Origin: a virus
Virus record (IMG/VR): IMGVR_UViG_3300010885_031629
Coordinates: 1 to 30,917 of that record
Length of the DNA stretch: 30,917 bases
Direction: 5' to 3' (one strand)
Below are positions 24,244-30,346 of the stretch, piece by piece. Numbering within the stretch: position 1 is the first letter of the stretch; each line of letters opens with the position of its first letter. The notes beneath the pieces are model-generated. The model did no database searches, was not told where the DNA came from, and was given only the letters and a program-made list of their open reading frames with translations. A program made the translations under genes and the position numbers.

Positions 24244-24684
24244 ATGAATGAAAATAAAGACATTGAAATTTTATTAAAGAATATCCAGCAAGGCTTGAAG
24301 GTATATACATTAAAGGAGTTGAACATAGCATTGATTGAAGCACTTAATAAAACGAATGATAAAAAAGATGAAATTGAATTTGTGTTAAATTCTGTTGTTG
24401 AGTATTATAACATAAGTTATAGAACACTAAAGCAAGGTCATACGAGAGGTATTAAGCAAGAATATAAACAGATGGCATATTGCTTACTTTATTTTAATTT
24501 AGAGTTGCCTATACGCTATATTTCAAGTAGAATATTTTTTAACTGGCCGACAAGTGTATTAATAGGAATAAAAAAATATAAAAACTTAAACCCTGAATTA
24601 AAACAAGACAAAAAGTTTTTAGAAACATACCAATACTTACAAAAAAAATTGATAAAATTTATAAACGATAAACATAACAAATAA
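24244..24684 (+). CDS. DnaA domain-IV-like DNA-binding protein
   Basis: The gene encodes 146 residues from the ATG at 24244 (an in-frame ATG at 24220 overlaps the -7 box). The middle part reads VVEYYNISYRTLKQ, then an R/K turn, YKQMAYCLLYFNLELPIRYI, and a WPTSVLIGIKKYKNL segment. This follows the DnaA C-terminal DNA-binding pattern (V..YF.IS...LK...R......A.YLL......I...F....T.V...V). No ATPase domain is present. It could bind a phage origin or act as a regulator. Position beside an AT-rich divergent gap with TTTTTGTAC repeats fits either. It overlaps the next start by TAATG. Confidence 0.45.
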   Translation: MNENKDIEILLKNIQQGLKVYTLKELNIALIEALNKTNDKKDEIEFVLNSVVEYYNISYRTLKQGHTRGIKQEYKQMAYCLLYFNLELPIRYISSRIFFNWPTSVLIGIKKYKNLNPELKQDKKFLETYQYLQKKLIKFINDKHNK

Positions 24685-25889
24685 TGATAAAAATATATAT
24701 TAAGAAAGGTGTTAAGAATTATAAAGAAGCAAGATTATTAAGCAAACTAACTCCTGCTATTCAAAAGAAGATTGCAGAAAACCCACAGTTTGCATCTGAA
24801 TTTAAGCCTGTAACAAGTTACGATGAGTTGCAAAAATTATATAATATACATTGTGTAGATAATGTTGAGTTTGAAGAAATAAAAAACGAACCAGAAGAAA
24901 AATACGAAGAACATAAAAATTTTAGAGAAAATATGGAAGTAGAAAAAACAACTGACAAAGAGGAAACAAAAAGTTTTTACGATGATGATAATAGCTTTAT
25001 TGACCCGTTGAATAGAGAAGAACCTAATGTAAGAGGTTATGTAACTGAAAACGAATTTCCTAATGAGGAACAAGCAAAACAAACGTCATTTAGAAGTTCA
25101 TTTGATGAACCAACAAGTTTTAAAGATTCATTTGAAATGCCAGGGGATGAAGTTTCTACCTCTAAACCATCTAATTCTACACAACAAAAACAATTAAAGC
25201 AAAAAAATACAGCAGAACCTATGAACCCTAAATTTGGGGAAATGGATAATGGTAAGAAAAAAAGAAGTACAAAAAAGTTTGCAAAATATATTGTTGAAAC
25301 AACTTGTATGTTATCGGAGAAAGGCTTTGAATGGTATGCAAACAAAGATATTAACGAAGCAAAACTTGCAGAGTATGAATTGAATGATGAAATGGATTTG
25401 GATTTACTTGTTACGCTTGAAGATGGTCAAGAAGCTACTGTAAAACAATTCTTTCAGTTGCAATGTATGAAAGCGCAACAACTTTCAAAAATTGATGCAG
25501 AAGAAAAAGCAGACCTCGTAGATGCCCTTGCAGAAGTATTACTTGAAAAAGGTGTAGCACCAACTCCTGCGCAAGAATTAATGTTGATAAGTGCTAAAAT
25601 ATTTGGTGGTCAAATAGTCGCATTATTTTCACTAAAATCACAAACAAATAGTTTATTAGAACAGTTAAGAAATATGAAAGAAGAACAAGGAGGACAAAGA
25701 CAAAGACCTCAACCAAAACAAGAGCCTACGCCTAATTACGCTAAAAAAGATGAAGAAGAATCTGCTATAATAGAGAAAGAAATTTTTGTCGAAGAACCAA
25801 CACAAGAAACTATTAAGCAAGCTGAAAAAGTTTTAACTGAAGGGGATTACGATTCAATTATTGATGAACCAATACAAACAATAGAATGA
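24684..25889 (+). CDS. Hypothetical protein, long disordered middle, upstream of packaging ATPase
   Basis: The product has 401 residues. The N-terminal 58 form a small domain (IYIKKGVKNYKEARLLSKL, then YDELQKLYNIH). Residues 60-190 are acidic and probably disordered, with SFRSSFDEPTSFKDSF repeats. A helical domain spans about 195-330 (KYIVETTCMLSEKGFEWYA onward) and includes a hydrophobic stretch LMLISAKIFGGQIVALFSL. A Gln/Arg/Pro linker and an acidic tail follow. No family is recognised. It is coupled by ATGA to the ATPase gene, which suggests a packaging or membrane partner. The hydrophobic helix may touch a membrane. Confidence 0.55.
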   Translation: MIKIYIKKGVKNYKEARLLSKLTPAIQKKIAENPQFASEFKPVTSYDELQKLYNIHCVDNVEFEEIKNEPEEKYEEHKNFRENMEVEKTTDKEETKSFYDDDNSFIDPLNREEPNVRGYVTENEFPNEEQAKQTSFRSSFDEPTSFKDSFEMPGDEVSTSKPSNSTQQKQLKQKNTAEPMNPKFGEMDNGKKKRSTKKFAKYIVETTCMLSEKGFEWYANKDINEAKLAEYELNDEMDLDLLVTLEDGQEATVKQFFQLQCMKAQQLSKIDAEEKADLVDALAEVLLEKGVAPTPAQELMLISAKIFGGQIVALFSLKSQTNSLLEQLRNMKEEQGGQRQRPQPKQEPTPNYAKKDEEESAIIEKEIFVEEPTQETIKQAEKVLTEGDYDSIIDEPIQTIE

Positions 25890-26737
25890 TGATTAAAAAG
25901 CCAGCGGCAAAACAAAGAGAAGCAGGTATGGTTGTTTGCACAGGTATTCAGGGTGTAGGCAAGACGTATCAAAATATGCACATTATTAAAGAGTATGTCA
26001 AAGACAAATTCTATAATAAAGTTAAAGGCAGAAAGTGTTTGATTATGGACACAAATGGTGAATATACTGAAGAACAATTTGCCAAAAATGATATTGAGGG
26101 TTTCAATCCAAAAAGGATAGCATTAAAGGACATTGAAGAATGGTCAAAAGCCAATATTGCTGAATGTAGAAGGATTGATGCAAAGAATGTAGGTATCAAA
26201 GAGAAAAAAGAAATTTTAGAATATCTATTGAAAGTGTATCGAAATGGTATGCTTGTTATTGAGGATATAAATACCTATATTATTTCCGTAACATTTATGG
26301 AAGAAATTGTAGGTGGGTTAGTAAACTTGCGACATAGGGCAGTAGATATTTTAATTAGTTATCAATCTTTACGACCAGTAGAACCTCGTATTTGGCAAAA
26401 CGCAAGGTGGGTTCGTATGCACTATCAAGCAGATAATGTAAATGATATTAAAGGAAAGGTTAATAATCCTACGCTATTTAAAATAGCACAATTGATTGTT
26501 AATAATAGATATATGGCAGGAGATAAAAGATTCTTTGTTTACATACATAATTTTACAAATAAAATTGAAGGTAAGTTTACTAAAAAAGAATTTGTTGATG
26601 CTGCGGTTCAGTATCTAAATGCAAATAAAAAATATATAAAAGAATATAAAGAGATGCACAATGTGTCTATGGAAGAAGCTGTTGAAGAACAAGCGAAACA
26701 ATACTTTGACCAATATTATGGAAATGCAAATAAATAA
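25886..26737 (+). CDS. P-loop ATPase, putative genome-packaging (P9/A32/FtsK-HerA-like)
   Basis: This 283-residue protein has Walker A GIQGVGKT (residues 20-27), Walker B GMLVIEDIN with Glu126-Asp127, and a Gln160 in LISYQSLRP after the next strand. That Gln after strand 4 is typical of FtsK/HerA-type packaging ATPases of tailless viruses (PRD1 P9, poxvirus A32). An RIWQNARWVRMHY segment follows. The single compact domain, without a nuclease, argues against a tailed-phage large terminase. A Zot-like or AAA ATPase is an alternative. ATG 25886 and ATG 25889 are both possible starts (ATGATG). Confidence 0.6.
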   Translation: MMIKKPAAKQREAGMVVCTGIQGVGKTYQNMHIIKEYVKDKFYNKVKGRKCLIMDTNGEYTEEQFAKNDIEGFNPKRIALKDIEEWSKANIAECRRIDAKNVGIKEKKEILEYLLKVYRNGMLVIEDINTYIISVTFMEEIVGGLVNLRHRAVDILISYQSLRPVEPRIWQNARWVRMHYQADNVNDIKGKVNNPTLFKIAQLIVNNRYMAGDKRFFVYIHNFTNKIEGKFTKKEFVDAAVQYLNANKKYIKEYKEMHNVSMEEAVEEQAKQYFDQYYGNANK

Positions 26738-26739
26738 AT

Positions 26740-26952
26740 ATGATGTGTTTAATAGAAATATGGATTGCTTTAATTTTTGTTGCAATACTTTTGCTAACAT
26801 TTAGAGATGATTTTCATTTGTTAGTAAAAGATTTAAAAGTTGCGTTATCACAACCTTTCCCTTATTGGTTGTATTCGGGAGTATTGTTATGTTTTATATT
26901 GCCTTTTACAATACCTTATACAATTATAGGAATATATAAAAGAAGGAAATGA
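26740..26952 (+). CDS. Small two-span membrane protein
   Basis: Seventy residues with two hydrophobic helices: IEIWIALIFVAILLLTF (about 5-21) and WLYSGVLLCFILPFTIPYTI (about 43-62), joined by a charged loop (RDDFHLLVKDLK) and ending KRRK. The basic end suggests a cytoplasmic C-terminus. It lies directly after the ATPase and overlaps the next gene by ATGA, as for virion-membrane or packaging-vertex proteins, though a host-membrane role is possible. Confidence 0.65.
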   Translation: MMCLIEIWIALIFVAILLLTFRDDFHLLVKDLKVALSQPFPYWLYSGVLLCFILPFTIPYTIIGIYKRRK

Positions 26953-27218
26953 TTAACGATATACTTGAACTACAATTAAAAGATATACAAGCATCAGAAA
27001 GAATGGTTGAGTGCCTTGAATTACGTTTAAGTTTATTGAAAACAAATTTTGCAAAAAAAGACGAGTACGAAAAAAACGAATTTGAAATTTTAAAAATGCA
27101 AACCGAAGCACAAGCTGAAAGGTTAAAAATATTGATAAATGAAAGGAAGTTCGAGTTTAAAGAATCTTATGGTAGATTGATTGAAGAACTTGAATTTGCT
27201 GATAAGAACATAGAATAA
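26949..27218 (+). CDS. Coiled-coil hypothetical protein
   Basis: Eighty-nine residues, almost entirely helical and highly charged (LQLKDIQASERMVECLELRL, then MQTEAQAERLKILINERKFEF). Heptad-like Leu/Ile spacing suggests a coiled coil. No family is recognised. It is coupled by overlaps on both sides (ATGA upstream, TAATG downstream), so it belongs to the same operon as the ATPase. A scaffold or spacer role would be speculation. Confidence 0.6.
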   Translation: MINDILELQLKDIQASERMVECLELRLSLLKTNFAKKDEYEKNEFEILKMQTEAQAERLKILINERKFEFKESYGRLIEELEFADKNIE

Positions 27219-27445
27219 TGCACGATATAGCAGTATGTATAGTTGTTAATGATTGTTATCACAATTTAAAATATTGTATTGATAATTTAACCTATAAAAC
27301 AAAAGCTAAAATAAGGTTGCATATACTAAATAATGGAAGCACAGACGAAAGGTTGTTATCATATTTAAAACAAGTTTGTGAAGAAAATAAATGGTATTTA
27401 AAAACATTAGAAAACCTGTTCAAATATCGAAGGCATATAATTTAA
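27218..27445 (+). CDS. Glycosyltransferase family 2, N-terminal part (frame 1 of 2)
   Basis: Seventy-five residues read DIAVCIVVNDCYHNLKYCID, then HILNNGSTDERL, the nucleotide-binding opening of GT-A family 2 enzymes. The frame ends at TAA 27443-27445, shortly after a T-TTA-AAA heptamer (27397-27403). The rest of the enzyme continues in the -1 frame. By itself this piece lacks the acceptor half. It is either the product of a no-frameshift read or the front of a frameshifted full-length enzyme (about 230 residues). Confidence 0.7.
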   Translation: MHDIAVCIVVNDCYHNLKYCIDNLTYKTKAKIRLHILNNGSTDERLLSYLKQVCEENKWYLKTLENLFKYRRHII

Positions 27446-27936
27446 TTATAGAATCTACTTATCAAAATTATTGTTGTTTATTTCCTATCAATAGTATTGT
27501 TTGCAAAAATTGGGCAGAAGATTTATTAAGTGAATATAAAATAAATGCAGATGCAGGTTTAATAGGAATAAGAAATGGTGAGGAGAAAATATTTTTAAAC
27601 CCAATTTTATGTAAGTGTGAAAGTGCAGAAGATTATTTTAAAAATGTATGGTTTGAAAAAAATAATACAATTGAAGGAGTAGTTTTATTTGAAAGAGAAA
27701 AATTGCATAAGATTGGATTGTTTGATGAGCGAATGACAGCGTTAGGATATGAAGTGCTTGAATTTAGTTTTAGATTTTCAGCAAATGGATTTCAGAATTA
27801 TTATATAACAAAACAAAGTGCAGTAAAGATTGATATTGATAATGAAATAACTTTTCCAAAAAGAACAGAAGAAGGGTTAAAACAATTGATGTATGAAATA
27901 GAAATAATGGTAAAAACAAAACATTTTAAAAAGTAA
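27391..27936 (+). CDS. Glycosyltransferase family 2, C-terminal part (-1 frame)
   Basis: The frame opens at 27391, just after a TAA at 27388-27390, and gives up to 181 residues. VQISKAYNLIIES and the FPINSIVC...WAEDLL region follow the family 2 pattern after the first half. IGLFDERMTALGYEVLEFSFR matches the conserved GG(L/F)DERFFxxxEDxD-type acceptor segment, with the second acidic pair altered. No good independent start context exists at 27391, so it is probably reached by a -1 shift from the upstream frame. Otherwise the gene is broken. Confidence 0.65.
   Translation: MVFKNIRKPVQISKAYNLIIESTYQNYCCLFPINSIVCKNWAEDLLSEYKINADAGLIGIRNGEEKIFLNPILCKCESAEDYFKNVWFEKNNTIEGVVLFEREKLHKIGLFDERMTALGYEVLEFSFRFSANGFQNYYITKQSAVKIDIDNEITFPKRTEEGLKQLMYEIEIMVKTKHFKK
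27397..27403 (+). other. Candidate -1 ribosomal frameshift site T TTA AAA
   Basis: In the frame of the 27218 gene the codons are TAT TTA AAA ACA, forming X-XXY-YYZ = T-TTA-AAA. A -1 slip would continue AAC ATT AGA AAA CCT, directly into the downstream glycosyltransferase frame. Both frames are open from 27391 to 27442. No strong stimulatory hairpin was evident by eye just downstream. Confidence 0.5.
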
Positions 27937-27940
27937 GATT

Positions 27941-28357
27941 ATGGAAACACCACAAAAACCAACTATCAAAGAACAAAAAACGCCATTCGTATTAGTAGAG
28001 TTACTTGTATATGGTATCGAAGATGAAAGAGAAAAAATAAAAAAAATGCTTGACAAATTGCAAGAGCAGATGGGTAAGACAAAGCAAGGAAAGTATGCGA
28101 GAGTTTTGTGGTATATTGACAAAGGAGAAAAAACAAACGAAGAAAAAAAGGAATGGTTAATAGAAAATGCAAATGCTCGTTATAATATATTTACACCAGA
28201 AGATTATCATATTAAACCTGATTATGTAAAAGTTATGTTAGGTAAAATAAAAAAGTTTTCAACTGCATTGGAAGACCTAAAAGGAGCGGGAGTTACGTTT
28301 TCAAAAAAGAAACCTATTAAAGAAGAAGTTGAAAACAATCTTAAAGTAGTAAAATGA
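27941..28357 (+). CDS. Hypothetical protein near glycosyltransferases
   Basis: A 138-residue protein. The N-terminal part has a strand (FVLVELLVYGI) and a charged helix (EDEREKIKKMLDKLQEQMGK). The middle reads YARVLWYIDKGEKTNEEKKE and WLIENANARYNIFTPEDY, reminiscent of the first strands of a GT-A or Rossmann-like fold, but no nucleotide motif is clear. The tail is Lys-rich. No family is assigned. Its place between two glycosyltransferase genes suggests a shared pathway, perhaps virion or host surface sugar modification. Confidence 0.5.
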   Translation: METPQKPTIKEQKTPFVLVELLVYGIEDEREKIKKMLDKLQEQMGKTKQGKYARVLWYIDKGEKTNEEKKEWLIENANARYNIFTPEDYHIKPDYVKVMLGKIKKFSTALEDLKGAGVTFSKKKPIKEEVENNLKVVK

Positions 28358-28575
28358 AAAAATTAAAACTTACAATCAAACTTATTGATGTAGAACACAA
28401 AAACTGGTACCCGTATATTTTTTCATTTGCAAAAGAATTTGGTTGCACTATGACAGGGGTTAAAGATACTTATTGGTGCGAAACTACTGAAAAAGGATAT
28501 GATGGTATGATGCAGATTAAAGCGTTATTTGAATTGCAAAATAAAATTATAATTGTAAAAAAAGAAATAATTTAA
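28354..28575 (+). CDS. Small hypothetical protein
   Basis: Seventy-three residues with alternating strands and helix (KLKLTIKLIDVEHKNWYPYI, then MTGVKDTYWCETTEKGYDGM, ending IIIVKKEII). A ferredoxin-like small fold is plausible. No family is recognised. It starts with an ATGA overlap on the preceding gene, and its TAA is followed at once by a GTG for the next small frame. Confidence 0.5.
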   Translation: MKKLKLTIKLIDVEHKNWYPYIFSFAKEFGCTMTGVKDTYWCETTEKGYDGMMQIKALFELQNKIIIVKKEII

Positions 28576-28722
28576 GTGAACGATAAAACTATAACCAGCA
28601 ATGATTATATTTTTCATTGCATTGATATTATAAAAGCAGATAAGAATGTGTCTGAACACACATTGACTATTATGTTTATTGAGTATGGTAGATTATTATT
28701 ATTAGAAAAAAATGGAAAATAA
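28576..28722 (+). CDS. Small hypothetical protein (48 aa, GTG start)
   Basis: GTG at 28576 directly after the previous TAA opens a 48-codon frame ending TAA 28720-28722. The product begins VNDKTITSNDYIFHCIDIIK and ends IEYGRLLLLEKNGK. It overlaps the next ATG (28712) by 11 bp. It fills a 136-bp gap in a packed operon, which supports it, but the GTG start and short length keep confidence low. Confidence 0.4.
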   Translation: MNDKTITSNDYIFHCIDIIKADKNVSEHTLTIMFIEYGRLLLLEKNGK

Positions 28723-28894
28723 AATTTTAAGTTTAGCAATACTTTTTATATCGGTATATGTATTCATATACCTTTTGAAGTTATTAAAATCAATTAAAAA
28801 ACAAGTTTTAGAAGTTAAAGCACTATTAAAAATGATTGAAGATATGACTAATAATAGGGATAACTTTGAAGACGATGGTGCTTATGCAGACTAA
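28712..28894 (+). CDS. Small membrane-anchored helical protein
   Basis: Sixty residues: an N-terminal hydrophobic helix (LSLAILFISVYVFIYLLKLL, about 6-25), then a charged helix (KSIKKQVLEVKALLKMIEDM) and an acidic end (DNFEDDGAYAD). A single-span protein with a cytosolic coiled helix is likely. Comparable small one-span proteins occur in membrane-containing virions and among phage lysis accessories. It overlaps the following glycosyltransferase gene. Confidence 0.6.
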   Translation: MENKILSLAILFISVYVFIYLLKLLKSIKKQVLEVKALLKMIEDMTNNRDNFEDDGAYAD

Positions 28895-29696
28895 TAGAGT
28901 AGCAGTAGTATTTTTAACCAACAAGCCACATCAAGAAACATTAAACTTTGCAGAAGCTGTTTATAAAGAAACAGACTTTGAAGTATTTGTTGTTATTGAT
29001 AATGAAAGCGAATTTGGTAAAATAAATAGTGAAACATTTACAACTATTGAATTAAAAGATTCATTAAGTATTTCGCAAGGTTATCATAATTCAAACATAA
29101 ATGACAAAGCAACACATATAGCTAAAAACCCAATAGCGTGGGATAAGTGCTTGTTGTACTTTTGTGAAATAAATAAAGGGTATGATTTTGTATGGATATT
29201 TGAAGACGATGTTTTTATACCTTCTATTGATACTTTGAAATACCTAAATGATAAATATTCTAAAAATGATTTAGTGGTTTCAAACAATGCAAGAAAGTCA
29301 GATAACATTATGGATTGGCATTGGAAACATATAGTTGATAAAATACAACAACCATATTTTTATTCAATGGTATGCGCTATGGGTATATCAAGGGCAACAT
29401 TAAACAAAGTAAAAGAGTATGTAGATGCAAATGAAACATTATTTTATATCGAAGTAATGTTTAACACAATTGCAATGCAGAATAATTTAAGAGTATCTGA
29501 CCCGTTAGAATTAAAGAGTATAGTATGGAAAGGCGAGTGGGGAATAAATGAATTTTTATTATTACCTAACAATGTATTCCACCCTTTAAAAGATATTGAA
29601 AGCTATCCTAAATTACGAGAGCAAATAAATGCAACAAGGCAACTTGGTTATCAACCAAAAAACAATTTACCCGACTTTATAAAGCGTTTTATGTAA
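28884..29696 (+). CDS. Glycosyltransferase-like protein (GT-A, EDD motif)
   Basis: The gene encodes 270 residues from the ATG at 28884 (in-frame ATG 28875 is an alternative; both overlap the previous gene). It opens RVAVVFLTNKPHQETLNFAE with a Rossmann-like strand. FVWIFEDDVFIP supplies an EDD (Glu107-Asp109) metal-binding motif as in GT-A enzymes. Later segments include YSMVCAMGISRATL and FYIEVMFNTIAMQ. Family number is not clear; it resembles enzymes annotated as glycosyltransferases of large phages. With the split GT2 gene it suggests glycosylation of a virion or host surface component. Confidence 0.6.
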   Translation: MQTNRVAVVFLTNKPHQETLNFAEAVYKETDFEVFVVIDNESEFGKINSETFTTIELKDSLSISQGYHNSNINDKATHIAKNPIAWDKCLLYFCEINKGYDFVWIFEDDVFIPSIDTLKYLNDKYSKNDLVVSNNARKSDNIMDWHWKHIVDKIQQPYFYSMVCAMGISRATLNKVKEYVDANETLFYIEVMFNTIAMQNNLRVSDPLELKSIVWKGEWGINEFLLLPNNVFHPLKDIESYPKLREQINATRQLGYQPKNNLPDFIKRFM

Positions 29697-29846
29697 ATGA
29701 TAACACCTGAAGAATATTTAAAGTCAATCGGTATTGATTTAAAGCAAACGACTGTATTTACTATTATTGAAGGATATGCAAGGCAGCCAGACTTATGCAA
29801 ACTACTTGAAACATACGCAGAAATTAAATTAAAAGAAAAGACTTAA
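29697..29846 (+). CDS. Small hypothetical protein (49 aa)
   Basis: ATG at 29697 directly follows the previous TAA (29694-29696) and ends TAA 29844-29846. The product, MITPEEYLKSIGIDLKQTTV onward to EIKLKEKT, is a compact helical protein. It is the last gene before the operon's terminator. No family is recognised. Its coupling and position support it being real. Confidence 0.55.
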   Translation: MITPEEYLKSIGIDLKQTTVFTIIEGYARQPDLCKLLETYAEIKLKEKT

Positions 29847-29850
29847 ATTT

Positions 29851-29858
29851 TATTTTTG
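29851..29858 (+). promoter_or_regulatory. Promoter-like -7 box TATTTTTG before a terminator
   Basis: TATTTTTG with the same surrounding 13 bases (TTATTTTTGTACA, 29850-29862) as at 24214-24226. It stands only 16 bp before the terminator stem, so any RNA would be about 45 nt long. TTTGTACAC (29866-29874) and TTTTGTACA (29918-29926) are further copies of the GTAC motif nearby. Confidence 0.4.
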
Positions 29859-29873
29859 TACACAATTTGTACA

Positions 29874-29910
29874 CCTCAATCATTAGATATATAAATGATT
29901 GGGGTTTTTT
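29874..29910 (+). terminator. Intrinsic terminator
   Basis: An 11-bp stem (CCTCAATCATT 29874-29884; AATGATTGGGG 29894-29904, one G-T pair) with a 9-nt loop is followed by six T (29905-29910). It closes the operon that begins at 24244 and separates it from the capsid region. Confidence 0.9.
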
Positions 29911-29959
29911 ATTGTCGTTTTGTACAAAAAGTATGCTGATAAATTACATAAATGTTGTA

Positions 29960-29967
29960 TATTTTTG
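29960..29967 (+). promoter_or_regulatory. -7 promoter box TATTTTTG
   Basis: TATTTTTG (TAnnTTTG) lies 30 bp before the ATG at 29998 and after the terminator, so it probably starts the virion-gene transcript. No clear -33 TTG at normal spacing. Confidence 0.5.
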
Positions 29968-29997
29968 TATCTATTAAATCTAATAAAATTTAAAAAA

Positions 29998-30111
29998 ATG
30001 ACCAAAGCTGACGGAAAACTTTTATTGATTGTGTTTTTAGGTTGCTCAATAGCACTAATTACACATCAAAAATTTGTTGCTCCAATGTTATCTCCGAAAC
30101 CAAAAGCGTAA
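29998..30111 (+). CDS. Tiny single-span membrane protein (37 aa)
   Basis: MTKADGKLLLIVFLGCSIAL followed by ITHQKFVAPMLSPKPKA: one hydrophobic helix (about residues 8-22) after a short charged start, with a basic tail. I chose the ATG at 29998 because it follows a TTTAAAAAA leader and a -7 box; the longer frame from 29899 runs through the terminator. It is the last gene before the putative capsid gene, as for virion-membrane proteins of tailless phages. Confidence 0.6.
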   Translation: MTKADGKLLLIVFLGCSIALITHQKFVAPMLSPKPKA

Positions 30112-30346
30112 TTGCTAATTTGGTTTTTTGATTTCATAGAGAAACAAAAAATATAGACGAGCGGTGATATTATGCTCGGTAAATAAATGAAAAGAAATTT
30201 GCTGTATCTAAAATAGATAATGTGTAGAAAGTAATTCCTTATTTAAAAGATGAAATACGATTGTTGAGTTTACTCCAGTTAAAATCATTAGTAATGTCAA
30301 AACGAACAATTAAAAAAAATTACTAACAAAACAAATCTCAAAAACA
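30112..30346 (+). other. Non-coding gap with two hairpins before the capsid gene
   Basis: No credible reading frame was found in these 235 bases. There is an A/T hairpin at 30124-30151 (TTTTTTG-A-TTTC paired with GAAACAAAAAA, loop ATAGA, one bulge) and a 5-bp CGAGC/GCTCG hairpin at 30158-30178. The remainder is A-rich with no clear TAnnTTTG box, so the region may be a long structured 5' leader of the virion gene. Confidence 0.5.

Noticed and set aside
25886-26737. Calling the ATPase a large terminase
   Set aside because: It is too short, with no nuclease domain, and the Gln after strand 4 with the compact fold fits HerA/P9-type motors better.
28646-28665. TGTGT/ACACA hairpin as a terminator or regulatory site
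   Set aside because: Only five pairs, no T-tract, and it lies inside a small coding frame in a continuous operon.
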